From positions 1 through 17,730 of the forward strand of contig CAKUOS010000044.1 of assembly GCA_934670025.1 (NCBI GenBank): 17,730 nt of DNA, written 5' to 3'. This document shows positions 7,021-14,809 of the stretch, in pieces. This DNA comes from an uncultured Oscillospiraceae bacterium (GTDB lineage Bacteria; Bacillota; Clostridia; Oscillospirales; Oscillospiraceae). Position numbers and translations under genes: made by a program. A model generated the notes under the pieces. That model was not told where the DNA came from. It was given only the letters and a program-made list of their open reading frames with translations, and ran no database searches. Numbering within the stretch: position 1 is the first letter of the stretch; each line of letters opens with the position of its first letter.

Positions 7021-7524
7021 TTACAGCGGCAGGAGCCGCTCTGTACAGAACGCCACGCCGACGCACGCGCCTTCCTGCGGCGCTTCGCCGGGCGGCAGCT
7101 CCGCGCGCTGCTGCTGGCCGCCTGAAAGCTGCGCGGGCAGCTTCTTTTCAAGCCCCTCCAACCGGAAGCGGCGCACGAACTCCGCCAGCAGCGCCGCCTT
7201 TTCCGCGCGCGAACCGCCGCGGATGGCGCAGCGGATGTTCTGCGCGGCCGTCATGTTGGGAAAAAGCGCGTACTGCTGGAACAGATACCCCACGCGGCGC
7301 TTCTGCGGCGGCAGATCGATATGGCGCTCGCTGTCAAACAGGACGGTATCGTCCAGCACGATGCGGCCGCGGTCGGGCCGCTCGATGCCCGCGATGCATT
7401 TGAGCGTCATGCTCTTGCCGCAGCCCGACGCGCCGAGCAGCGCGGTCGTCTCATCGGCTGCCTCGAGCTTCACGCGCAGATGAAAGCTGCCGAGGCGCTT
7501 TTCCATGTCGAGATACAGGCTCAT
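7021..7524 (-). pseudogene. modC: modC, molybdate ABC transporter ATPase with a large internal deletion
   Basis: The ATG at 7524 overlaps the modB stop (TGATG). The first ~130 residues are a normal ModC-type ATPase: Walker A GASGCGKSM, Q-loop GYLFQQYALFP and signature LSGGQQQR. Right after the signature, at about 7097-7108, the protein jumps to AELPPGEAPQEGACVGVAF and stops after 167 residues. The Walker B (LLDEP), D-loop and H-loop are absent, although all are needed for ATP hydrolysis. The short tail looks like the natural C-terminus of a longer ModC, so the likeliest event is one internal deletion that kept the frame. Intact family members have 210 or more residues. The protein would be inactive if the sequence is correct. 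Confidence 0.82.
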
Positions 7525-8179
7525 CAAGACGCCTCCTTCCGCGCGGCGCGGTTTTTGCGTTCAAGCAGGTTGACCGCCAGCAGCACGACCGCCGAGATGG
7601 CCACGTTGACGAGCACCCAGCGGAACGCCAGCGCGTCATTGTCCGTGCGCCACATCTGATAGACCGTGGTGGAGATTGTGGCCGTCTTGCCGGGCGTATA
7701 GCCCGCGATCATGCTCGTCGCGCCGTATTCGCCGAGCGCGCGCGCAAAGGCCAGCACCGTCCCGGCCAGAATGCCCTGCCGGCAATACGGCATCCGGATG
7801 CGCCAGAAGATATAGCTGTTGGACAGGCCAGCGTCTCGTCAAACGATTCAAACGCGCCGCGCACCGTGCGGTACATGAGCGGAAAGATAACGACGACGGT
7901 CGCAAAGATCGCCGACCACCACGTCATGACCATCTTCACCCCGAACACACGCAGCACCCACGCGCCGACGACGCGCTTCGGCCCCAGCACGCGCAGCAGC
8001 AGATATCCGACGACCGTCGGCGGCAGAACGAGCGGCAGCGTGAGGAACACGTCCAGCACGCCCTTGATCAGGCGCGGCAGCTTTGCGATATAATACGCGG
8101 CGAAGGTCCCCGCGAAAAAGATAAAAAACGTGGAGATCGCCGCGATGCGCAGCGAGTTCCATAAGGGATACCAGTCCAT
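7524..8179 (-). pseudogene. modB: modB, molybdate ABC transporter permease with a frameshift
   Basis: The gene starts at ATG 8179 behind GGGAGG. Residues 1-117 (MDWYPLWNSLRIAAIST to RTVRGAFESFDETLA) are the N-terminal half of a ModB permease, with FLTLPLVLPPTVVGYLLL. At 7826-7829 the frame breaks. The other half, SNSYIFWRIRMPYCRQG, then the EAA-type loop region FARALGEYGATSMIAG and the last helix, continues in a different frame to 7526. Comparison with the family suggests about 20 nt are missing between ETLA and GLSNSYIFW, possibly by joining at a shared GGCC. If read straight on, translation ends at 7709 with an unrelated tail. ModB forms the membrane channel for molybdate with ModC. Confidence 0.85.
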
Positions 8180-8204
8180 TGCGTCCTCCCGGAAAACAAA
8201 GTTC

Positions 8205-8232
8205 GGGAAAGCGCCCCGCAGGACGCTTTCCC
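8205..8232 (-). promoter_or_regulatory. Intercistronic hairpin between modA and modB
   Basis: The perfect 9-bp stem GGGAAAGCG / CGCTTTCCC has a 10-nt loop and lies in the 74-nt gap between the modA stop and the modB start. No T-run follows it, so it is more likely an mRNA-processing or stability element than a terminator. Confidence 0.5.
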
Positions 8233-8253
8233 TGTAAAAGAAGGGGGATCGGA

Positions 8254-8712
8254 TCAGCTCAGCGCGGTGAAGCCGACCGCCTCGAAGATCGCGGCGGACT
8301 CCGCCGTGCGGCAGAAGTCGAGGAACGCCTGCGCGGTCTCGACGTTCCTGGAGACGTTGAGGATCGCGGCCGGGTAGATGACCTGTCCGCACATATCCTT
8401 CGTCGCGTAGTCGACGATCGTCAGACCGGCGGAGAAGGCGTCGGTGCAGTAGATGACGCCGCTGTCGACGGCGGCCTCGGAGACCTGCGTGGTGACTTCC
8501 TTGACGTTGGTGCCGTAGCTGATGCGGCCGGCGGCGGCAAGCTCTTCCTCATTCAGCTCGTAGTACGCGAGGATCTTCTGCGTGTACTGGCCGACGGGCA
8601 CGTCGGAGTTGCCCATGGCGAGCAGGATCGTGCCGTCCTTCAGACCGGCAGCCATATCGTCGAAGGTCTGGATGTTCTTTTCATTGCCCGCGGGAACGAC
8701 GAGCGTGACCTT
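8254..8712 (-). pseudogene. modA: modA, molybdate-binding protein, N-terminal half missing
   Basis: About 152 residues of a periplasmic-type molybdate-binding protein remain: KVTLVVPAGNEKNIQTFDDM, then LAMGNSDVPVGQYTQKIL, SEAAVDSGVIYCTDAF and a typical C-terminal QAFLDFCRTAESAAIFEAVGF. The signal peptide, lipobox and first lobe with the oxyanion-binding serine motif are absent. At 8712 the sequence changes into the C-terminal part of a moeA-like gene in another frame, so there is no start codon for an exported ModA. A deletion spanning the end of the upstream gene and the first half of modA explains this. The intact family has about 260-290 residues. In an operon with modB and modC. Confidence 0.83.
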
Positions 8713-9662
8713 TGGGCGATCTCCTGCCGCGTGACGCGCACGCCGGCGGCGATGCGCGGCATGAGAAGGTCAAAGACGGTCGCCTTTGCGTACATCACGC
8801 AGCCGGGCAGGCCCATGACGGGCTGGCCGTCGGGATAATAGCCCAGCAGGAACATCGCGCCCGGCAGGACCGGCGCGCCGTAGGACACGATATCCGCGCC
8901 GCTTTTTTTGATCGCGCCGGGGGTATTGTCGTCGGGGTCGACGCTCATGCCGCCGGTGCAGAGGATGCAGTCGGTCTTCTTTTCGCGTATGGCGGCGATG
9001 GCCGCGGCGACCGTTTCGAGATCGTCGCCGACGGTGACGTGCTCGGTCATGGCGATGCCGTACTGCCCGAGCTTCTTTTCAAGAATCGGGGTGAACGTAT
9101 CCTGAATGCGGCCGCCGGCGACCTCGCTGCCGGTCGTGATGACGGCGGCGGTTTTGAGCTTGTACGGCAGCAGCTCCAGGATCGGCGCGCCGCCCGCAGC
9201 GCGGTCGGCCGCGTCGAGCTTTTCTTCTTTGATGATGAGCGGAATGACGCGCGTGCCGCAGAGCTTGTCGCCCGTATGGACGGGCGTATCGGAATGGCGC
9301 GTGGCGATCATGAGCTCGTCGATCATATTGATGGCATTGAGTTTTTTGACGTTCACGCGGAACAGGCCGTCGCACGCGGCCTTGAGTTCGATCTTGCCCT
9401 CTTTGACCCCGGAACGGGTCATATTGTCGTTTTTGCAGATGCGGCACAGGCGCTCGGCCGCGTCGTTTTCATGGAGCATCCCCGGCTCCATCTCCCAGAC
9501 GTACAGGTGCTCCTTGCCCATCGACAGCAGCATCGGGATATCATCCTCGGTGACGATGTGGCCCTTGCGGAACTGCGCGCCCTTGAATTCGCCGGGCACG
9601 ATGCGCGTCAAATCGTGGCACAGGACGTGGCCCACGGCGTTTTTTGTCTCGATCAGCTTCAT
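8640..9662 (-). pseudogene. Molybdopterin-binding (MoeA-like) protein, last residues replaced by out-of-frame modA
   Basis: The start at ATG 9662 follows GGGAGGCGC. Residues 1-317 form a molybdopterin-binding protein shorter than true MoeA. The key MoCF-type segment is present: KTAAVITTGSEVAGGRIQD, CILCTGGMSVDPDDNTPGAI and GAPVLPGAMFLLGYYPDGQ, then VMGLPGCVMYAKATVFDLLMP. Members of this group usually end with a short Gly/Cys-rich tail. Here, after RVTRQEIAQ (about 8712), the frame enters modA sequence and yields 23 unrelated residues to 8640. The body of the domain is complete, so partial function is conceivable. First gene of the modABC operon and divergent from iclR-mogA; all concern molybdenum cofactor supply or use. 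Confidence 0.8.
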
Positions 9663-9702
9663 GCTGCGCCTCCCGCTCGTTGTTCTTAAAAAGATATAAC
9701 CA

Positions 9703-9731
9703 ATTTTACAGAGAATTTTGTCGTTCTGCAA
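9703..9731 (-). promoter_or_regulatory. Promoter for the moeA-like/modABC operon
   Basis: On the minus strand TTGCAG (9731-9726), a 17-nt spacer and TAAAAT (9708-9703) lie about 40 nt upstream of the ATG at 9662. Confidence 0.6.
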
Positions 9732-9781
9732 ACCGCGTGTTTGGTATTGTCGGAAAAGATTTTTGCATCATCGGAATATTC

Positions 9782-9811
9782 TTGACAGAGCTGTCCGTTT
9801 CCCGCTATCAT
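9782..9811 (+). promoter_or_regulatory. Promoter for iclR-mogA
   Basis: TTGACA at 9782-9787, an 18-nt spacer and TATCAT at 9806-9811 lie about 27 nt upstream of the IclR start, which follows AGGAGGG. Confidence 0.72.
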
Positions 9812-9838
9812 ACGGGCAGAAACAGCAGGAGGGATCAT

Positions 9839-10600
9839 ATGACGGACGGCAATACCATTTTATCGGTGGCAAAGGCGATGGAGCTTTTGCAGATGCTCGC
9901 GGACGCGGGCGAGCCGATGGCGCTCACGGCCATCGCCGAGCGCACGGCGATGCCGAAGAGCACGGTCTTCGGTCTTTTGACCACGATGCGCAACTATGAC
10001 GTCGTCGCGCAGCGGCAGGACGGAAAATACACGCTCGGGCTGCGGCTGTTCGAGTTCGGCTGCCAGGTCAGCCGCGCGTGGGATATTGCGTCGGTCGCGC
10101 GGCCGTTTATGGAGCATCTGGCCGCAAACGTCAGCGCCTCGGTCATGCTCTCGATCTGCGAGGGCACGCACGTCATCACGCTCGATCAGGTCGAGGGCCG
10201 CGAAAAGCTGCGCGTCATCTCCGACATCGGCGCGCGGCTGCCGGTCTACTGCACGTCGCAGGGCAAGGTCTTCCTCGCCGGGATGCCGGAAGCCGAGGCG
10301 AAAAAGCTCCTCGCGCGCGTGCAGCCCGTGCAGTATACGCCGCACACCGTCACGGATATGCAGGAGCTTCTGTACCTGCTGCGGCAGGTGCGCGCGGACG
10401 GCTACGCGGTCGAAAACGACGAGTACAAGATCGGCCTGCGCTCGATCTCGGCGCCGGTATACACGCTCGAAGGCAAGCTCAAATACACGGTCGGCGTGAT
10501 CGGGATGTTCCGCAGCGTGCGCTCGGAGGAATTCCGTCAGGCGATCGAACAGGTGGTGCAGGCGGGAAAGATGATCTCGTCCGCGCTCGGATGCAGATAA
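9839..10600 (+). CDS. IclR-family transcriptional regulator
   Basis: The 253-residue protein starts at ATG 9839 behind AGGAGGGATCAT. Residues 6-65 form the winged helix-turn-helix (SVAKAMELLQMLADAGEPM, then LTAIAERTAMPKSTVFGLL). The rest is the IclR ligand-binding domain, with SRAWDIASVARPFMEHLA, GARLPVYCTSQGKVFLAG and a C-terminal IGLRSISAPVY followed by a small-molecule pocket strand. It is divergent from the moeA-like/modABC operon and 12 nt upstream of mogA, so a role in molybdenum-related gene control is likely from position. IclR proteins typically respond to aromatic or carbon compounds, so the effector cannot be named. Confidence 0.9.
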   Translation: MTDGNTILSVAKAMELLQMLADAGEPMALTAIAERTAMPKSTVFGLLTTMRNYDVVAQRQDGKYTLGLRLFEFGCQVSRAWDIASVARPFMEHLAANVSASVMLSICEGTHVITLDQVEGREKLRVISDIGARLPVYCTSQGKVFLAGMPEAEAKKLLARVQPVQYTPHTVTDMQELLYLLRQVRADGYAVENDEYKIGLRSISAPVYTLEGKLKYTVGVIGMFRSVRSEEFRQAIEQVVQAGKMISSALGCR

Positions 10601-10612
10601 GGAGGAACCGAC

Positions 10613-11092
10613 ATGGCTTACACAGCAGCAGTTATCACCGTCAGCGATCTCGGCAGCCGCGCTCTGCGCGAGGATACGAGCGGCCCGTCCGTAGCCGCGA
10701 TGCTCCGCACGATGGGCTTTGAGGTCGTCTACACTGCGATCGTTCCGGACGAACGCGCGCAGATTGCCGCGGAGCTGGCCGCGTGCGCGGACGAGCGGAA
10801 GATCGGCCTCATCGTCACGACCGGCGGCACGGGTCTTTCGCCGCGCGACGTGACGCCCGAGGCGACCATGGACGTGCTTGAGCGCGAGATCCGCGCCATT
10901 CCGGTCGCCATGTGGATCGAGGGCCTGAAAAGTACGCCGCGCGCGATGCTCTCGCGCGCCGTCGCCGGGACGAGAGGGCAGAGCCTCATCCTCAACCTCC
11001 CCGGCTCGGAACGCGCCGCGCGGGAGAATTTTTCGGCGGTCGCGGGCGCGCTGGAGCACGCGATGCACATGATCGCGGCCGAAGGACACTGA
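10613..11092 (+). CDS. mogA: MogA/MoaB-family molybdenum cofactor biosynthesis protein
   Basis: This 159-residue protein is full length for the family. It reads AAVITVSDLGSR at the start, then LIVTTGGTGLSPRDVTPEAT, the signature for molybdopterin adenylylation, and near the end LILNLPGSERAARENF. MogA adenylylates molybdopterin before molybdate insertion by MoeA. The start at ATG 10613 follows AAGGAGG. It is co-transcribed with iclR and sits opposite the mod operon, in agreement with cofactor supply. It is undamaged, unlike the mod genes. Confidence 0.93.
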   Translation: MAYTAAVITVSDLGSRALREDTSGPSVAAMLRTMGFEVVYTAIVPDERAQIAAELAACADERKIGLIVTTGGTGLSPRDVTPEATMDVLEREIRAIPVAMWIEGLKSTPRAMLSRAVAGTRGQSLILNLPGSERAARENFSAVAGALEHAMHMIAAEGH

Positions 11093-11093
11093 G

Positions 11094-11115
11094 ACAGTTT
11101 TAAAACAGTTTTAAA
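11094..11115 (+). promoter_or_regulatory. Tandem 11-bp direct repeat, likely response-regulator box
   Basis: ACAGTTTTAAA occurs twice back to back with no mismatch (11094-11104 and 11105-11115). The 11-nt period, about one DNA turn, and the overlap with the -35 position of the promoter below fit tandem binding of an OmpR/PhoB-type regulator, most simply the one encoded at 12299-12985 acting on its own operon. Confidence 0.6.
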
Positions 11116-11130
11116 ATTACGGAAAAACTA

Positions 11131-11139
11131 TGCTATACT
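11131..11139 (+). promoter_or_regulatory. Extended -10 promoter of the two-component operon
   Basis: TGC-TATACT gives an extended -10 box. The -35 position falls on TTAAAA inside the direct repeat, with no consensus match, which fits dependence on an activator. The sensor kinase starts at 11161. Confidence 0.6.
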
Positions 11140-11160
11140 ATCCGCAAAGGATGTGATGGC

Positions 11161-12321
11161 ATGACGATCCGGAAGCGGTTGGCGCGCTCCAACCTGATGA
11201 TGATCCTGATCCCTGCGGCGATCGCGGCAGCGCTGCTGCTTTTGGGCGGCGGAGCCGCGGTGCTGCTGCTGAAGCGGGTGTATCTGCCGCGGCTGGGGCT
11301 TTCGATGGCGGCGCTGCACGAGACGGGCGAACAGCTGGAGACTGCGTTTGCGGGCGCAAAGGCGATCGCCGCGATTTACGGCGGGACGGTGCTGCTGGCG
11401 CTGCTGGCGAGCGTCGCGTTCACGAACCTGTATCTGACGCGCCACCTGTTTTGCCACATTCAGACGCCGCTGGACGCGCTCGTCCGCGGGGTAGAGCGCA
11501 TTCAGGACGGAAATCTGGACGCGCCCATCGGCTATGCGGCTGCCGACGAGTTCAAGCCCGCGTGCGACGCAGTGGACGCGATGGCCGCACGGCTGAAATG
11601 CTCTTTGGAGGCGCAGAGCCGCCAGCAGCAGCAAAAGCAGGAGCTGATCGCGGGGATGTCGCATGATCTCAAAAGCCCGCTGACGTCCATCCGCGCGTAT
11701 ACCGAGGGTCTGCTCGACGGCGTGGCGAAGGATGCGGCATCGCAGCAGCGGTATTTGCAGACGATCTACGCCAAGGAGACGGAGCTGGAGACGCTCGTGA
11801 ACCGGCTGTTTTCGTTTGCAAAGCTCGACCTGAACGAAGCGCCCGCAGAGCTGGAACCATTGGGGATTTACGAGACGCTGCGGGAAATCGCAGAGGGCTT
11901 TGACGCGGAAGGTCTGGACATTCGACTGAGCGAAATACCGGAATGCAGCGTTTTTGCCGACCGGACGCTGCTTTCGCGCTGCATCTGCAATCTGCTGGAC
12001 AACAGCCGCAAATACGGCGCGGGCCACGCGGTCATTTCTGCGGACGTATCAGATGACGCCGTTTCCGTTTCCGTATCTGACAACGGCCCGGGCGTAGAGC
12101 CGGCGCAGCTGGAAAAGATCTTTGCGCTCGGCTACCGCACGGACCGCGCGCGGCAGAATCCCGCGGGCGGCAGCGGCATCGGCCTGGCCGTGGTGAAAAA
12201 GGCGGCGGAGCAGATGCACGGCGGCGTAAGGGCCGAAAATACAGACGGCGGCGGACTTTGCGTGACCATCACGCTGCCGCGGGCAAAGGAGCACGGACAT
12301 GGCGAAGATCCTCATCATTGA
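11161..12321 (+). CDS. Two-component sensor histidine kinase
   Basis: The 386-residue membrane kinase has a hydrophobic segment at about residues 12-37, a short external loop of about 35 residues and a second membrane helix at about 73-97. An HAMP-like linker (RGVERIQDGNLDAPI) follows. The dimerisation/phosphoacceptor motif is MSHDLKSPLTSIRAYTEGL with His168. The catalytic domain shows N-box LLDNSRKYG, G1 DNGPGV and G2 GSGIGLAVV. ATG 11161 is chosen because the ATG at 11155 runs into a stop. The gene overlaps the response regulator by 23 nt. The small sensor loop suggests sensing within or near the membrane; the stimulus is unknown. Confidence 0.92.
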   Translation: MTIRKRLARSNLMMILIPAAIAAALLLLGGGAAVLLLKRVYLPRLGLSMAALHETGEQLETAFAGAKAIAAIYGGTVLLALLASVAFTNLYLTRHLFCHIQTPLDALVRGVERIQDGNLDAPIGYAAADEFKPACDAVDAMAARLKCSLEAQSRQQQQKQELIAGMSHDLKSPLTSIRAYTEGLLDGVAKDAASQQRYLQTIYAKETELETLVNRLFSFAKLDLNEAPAELEPLGIYETLREIAEGFDAEGLDIRLSEIPECSVFADRTLLSRCICNLLDNSRKYGAGHAVISADVSDDAVSVSVSDNGPGVEPAQLEKIFALGYRTDRARQNPAGGSGIGLAVVKKAAEQMHGGVRAENTDGGGLCVTITLPRAKEHGHGEDPHH

Positions 12322-12985
12322 AGACGATCCGGACATCGCGGCCATCGAGCGCGATTATCTCGCCCTCGCGGGCTTCGACGTGACCATCGAACCGGACGGC
12401 ACGCAGGGAATGCGGGCCGCGCTGACGGGCGATTTTGATCTGCTGCTGCTCGACCTGATGCTTCCGGGCACGGACGGCTTCACGATCTGCCGGCAGGTGC
12501 GCGCGGAAAAGAATCTGCCCATCCTGATGGTGTCCGCCCGCACGGGCGACGCGGACAAGATCCGCGGGCTTGGCTTCGGCGCGGACGATTATGTGGAAAA
12601 GCCGTTTTCGCCGAGCGTTTTGGTCGCGCGGGTCAGGGCGCATCTGGCGCAGGCGGCGCGTTTGCAGCCGTCGAAAAAAGAGGCAAACGTCCTCTCCGCA
12701 GGGCCTTTGACCGCGCGGCCAGATACGCGGCAGGTGTTCAAAAACGGAACGGAGATCCCGCTCAAAAATAAGGAATATGAGCTTCTGCTCTTTCAGATGC
12801 GCCACCCGGGACAGGTATTCAGCCGCGAGGATCTATACGAGCGCATCTGGGGGCTGGAATCGATGGGCGATAATATCACGGTCGCCGTCCACATCGGCAG
12901 GATCCGTGATAAAATAGAGGACGATCCGCAAAATCCCCGGCTGCTGCAAACCGTCTGGGGCGTCGGATATCGTCTGAACAATTGA
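12299..12985 (+). CDS. OmpR/PhoB-family response regulator
   Basis: The 228-residue protein has a receiver domain with the acidic pair EDD near residue 8, phosphoacceptor Asp52 in LLLLDLMLPG, Ser/Thr switch VSAR and Lys in YVEKPF. A winged-helix DNA-binding domain follows (LKNKEYELLLFQMRHPG, REDLYERIWG and VAVHIGRIRDKIEDDP). It is translated from within the end of the kinase gene, so the two are coupled. The 11-bp direct repeat upstream of the pair is a fitting target. Confidence 0.94.
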   Translation: MAKILIIEDDPDIAAIERDYLALAGFDVTIEPDGTQGMRAALTGDFDLLLLDLMLPGTDGFTICRQVRAEKNLPILMVSARTGDADKIRGLGFGADDYVEKPFSPSVLVARVRAHLAQAARLQPSKKEANVLSAGPLTARPDTRQVFKNGTEIPLKNKEYELLLFQMRHPGQVFSREDLYERIWGLESMGDNITVAVHIGRIRDKIEDDPQNPRLLQTVWGVGYRLNN

Positions 12986-12992
12986 GGAAGCT

Positions 12993-13853
12993 ATGTGGGT
13001 TTTGTATGCGTTCGGGTCGGCGCTGTTCGCAGGGCTGACGGCGGTGCTCGCCAAGTGCGGCATCCGCAGGACGGATTCGACCGTGGCGACGGCCATCCGG
13101 ACGATCATCGTGCTGCTCTTCTCGTGGCTGATGGTGTTCATCGCCGGTTCGCAGACGCAGCTGCCGGCCATCGGCGGAAGGACGCTGCTGTTTCTGATCC
13201 TGTCCGGGCTTGCGACCGGCGCAAGCTGGCTGTGCTATTTCCGGGCGCTTCAGATCGGCGATATCAACAAGGTCGTGCCGGTCGACAAGTCGAGCACGGT
13301 GCTGACGATCCTGCTGGCGGTCATTTTCCTGCACGAGAGCCTGAGTCTGGCCAAAGGCGCGGGCATCGTGCTGATCGCGGCGGGTACATACCTGATGATC
13401 GAAAAAAAGCAGTCGGACGGCGCGGCAAAGCAGGGCGTGAGCTGGCTTCTGTATGCGGCGGGCTCGGCGGTGTTCGCAAGCCTGACGTCCATTCTCGGCA
13501 AGATCGGCATTTCGGGCGTGGAGTCGAATCTCGGCACGGCCATCCGCACGTGCGTGGTGCTGGTCATGTCGTGGATGATGGTGTTCGTGACCGGCAAGGG
13601 CGCGAAGCTGCGCGAGGTCCCGAAGGGCGAGCTCGGCTTCATCTGCCTGTCGGGCTTTGCGACCGGCGGCAGCTGGCTGTGCTATTATAAGGCGCTTCAG
13701 GACGGCCCGGCGAGCGTTGTGGTGCCCATCGACAAGCTGAGCATCCTCGTGACCATTCTGTTTTCCTTCGTCGTGTTCGGCGAACGGCTGACGAAAAAGG
13801 CTGCGCTGGGGCTGGCGATCCTGGTCGGCGGGACGCTTCTGATGCTGCTGTAG
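12993..13853 (+). CDS. EamA/DMT-superfamily transporter
   Basis: The 286-residue protein has about ten hydrophobic helices in two EamA repeats. The halves are strikingly alike: GSALFAGLTAVLAKCGI and TAIRTIIVLLFSW recur as GSAVFASLTSILGKIGI and TAIRTCVVLVMSW, and LATGASWLCYFRAL as FATGGSWLCYYKAL. Such proteins export or exchange small metabolites; the substrate is unknown. It starts 7 nt after the response regulator, with its ribosome site GAGGAAG overlapping that gene's stop region, so it is probably the output gene or passenger of the two-component operon. Confidence 0.88.
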   Translation: MWVLYAFGSALFAGLTAVLAKCGIRRTDSTVATAIRTIIVLLFSWLMVFIAGSQTQLPAIGGRTLLFLILSGLATGASWLCYFRALQIGDINKVVPVDKSSTVLTILLAVIFLHESLSLAKGAGIVLIAAGTYLMIEKKQSDGAAKQGVSWLLYAAGSAVFASLTSILGKIGISGVESNLGTAIRTCVVLVMSWMMVFVTGKGAKLREVPKGELGFICLSGFATGGSWLCYYKALQDGPASVVVPIDKLSILVTILFSFVVFGERLTKKAALGLAILVGGTLLMLL

Positions 13854-13870
13854 TATCATCCGTTGCAGGC

Positions 13871-13915
13871 AAAAGTCTCCCGCAGGGGCGGCAAGCCGCT
13901 GCGGGAGACTTTTTT
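13871..13915 (+). terminator. Intrinsic terminator directly against the DUF368 ribosome site
   Basis: AAAAGTCTCCCGCAG pairs with CTGCGGGAGACTTTT (13871-13885 with 13899-13913), with an inner GCGG/CCGC extension, and ends in six T (13910-13915). The next bases are GGGAGG, the ribosome site of the gene at 13928. The stem can also act on the minus strand, where four or more T follow. Confidence 0.85.
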
Positions 13916-13927
13916 GGGAGGTTCTTC

Positions 13928-14809
13928 ATGATTCTGACCGCATTCGGCGGCTTTTGCATGGCGCTGGCCGACAGTGTCCCGGGCGTTTCCGGGGGCACGA
14001 TCGCCTTCATTCTCGGCTTCTACGATCGGTTTCTCGACGCGCTGCACGATCTGTTCGGCAAAGACGCCGCGGCGCGCCGGGCGGCCGTTTTGTATCTTCT
14101 GAAGCTCGGCGCGGGCTGGGCCGTGGGGATGGCGCTGTGCGCGCTGGCGCTGGCAGAGCTTTTTTCCGCGGAGATCTACCGGATGAGCAGCCTGTTTTTC
14201 GGCCTGACGCTGTTTTCCTTCCCGCTCGTCATCCGGGCCGAATCGGCCGCCGTGCGCCAATGGCGGTATGCGCCGCTGGCGCTGCCGGGACTGGCGCTCG
14301 TCGTGCTGCTGACGCTTCTGCGCGCGCAGAGCCCGGCCGCGGCCGTGCATTTCGCAGGCGCTTCGGCCCCGATGCTGGGGTATATCTTCCTGTCGGGCGC
14401 GGTGGCCGTCACGGCGATGGTGCTGCCGGGCATCTCCGGTTCGACGATCCTGCTCATCGCGGGCGTGTATCTGCCGGCGATCCGGGCCATCCGGGCGTTT
14501 TTGCAGGCGGATCTTTCCGTCGTCCCGGGGCTTTGCGCGCTGGGGCTCGGCGTGATCGCGGGCGTGGGCCTGTCGATCCACGCGCTGCGCGCGGCGCTGA
14601 AAAAATACCGCCCGCAGATGGTGTGGCTGATCCTGGGGCTGATGGCGGGGTCGCTCTACGCGATCGCGATGGGCCCGGCGAGCCTCGATCCGCCGCTTGC
14701 GCCCATGACGCTTCGGACGTTCGACCCTGCCGGCTTCGCACTCGGCGCGGCGATCCTGCTCGCGCTGGAGCTGCTGCGCAAACGGACCGCTCAGCGGTTG
14801 CGGCGGTAG
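13928..14809 (+). CDS. DUF368 membrane protein, undecaprenyl-phosphate translocase (PopT-like) family
   Basis: The 293-residue polytopic protein carries both hallmark repeats of DUF368: ADSVPGVSGGTIAFILGFYD at residues ~14-33 and TAMVLPGISGSTILLIAGVY near residue 165. These two Pro-Gly-x-Ser-Gly motifs form the centre of the fold. Members of this family have been shown in other bacteria to recycle undecaprenyl phosphate across the membrane for cell-wall building; applying that here is by homology. The start follows GGGAGG at 13916. The gene has no promoter of its own after the terminator at 13871-13915. Its 3' end overlaps the convergent gene by 19 nt. Confidence 0.9.
   Translation: MILTAFGGFCMALADSVPGVSGGTIAFILGFYDRFLDALHDLFGKDAAARRAAVLYLLKLGAGWAVGMALCALALAELFSAEIYRMSSLFFGLTLFSFPLVIRAESAAVRQWRYAPLALPGLALVVLLTLLRAQSPAAAVHFAGASAPMLGYIFLSGAVAVTAMVLPGISGSTILLIAGVYLPAIRAIRAFLQADLSVVPGLCALGLGVIAGVGLSIHALRAALKKYRPQMVWLILGLMAGSLYAIAMGPASLDPPLAPMTLRTFDPAGFALGAAILLALELLRKRTAQRLRR

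Noticed and set aside
9860..11089. 409-codon minus-strand frame opposite iclR and mogA
   Set aside because: Composition is Arg/His/Asp-rich without motifs, while iclR and mogA on the plus strand are well-recognised families with ribosome sites.
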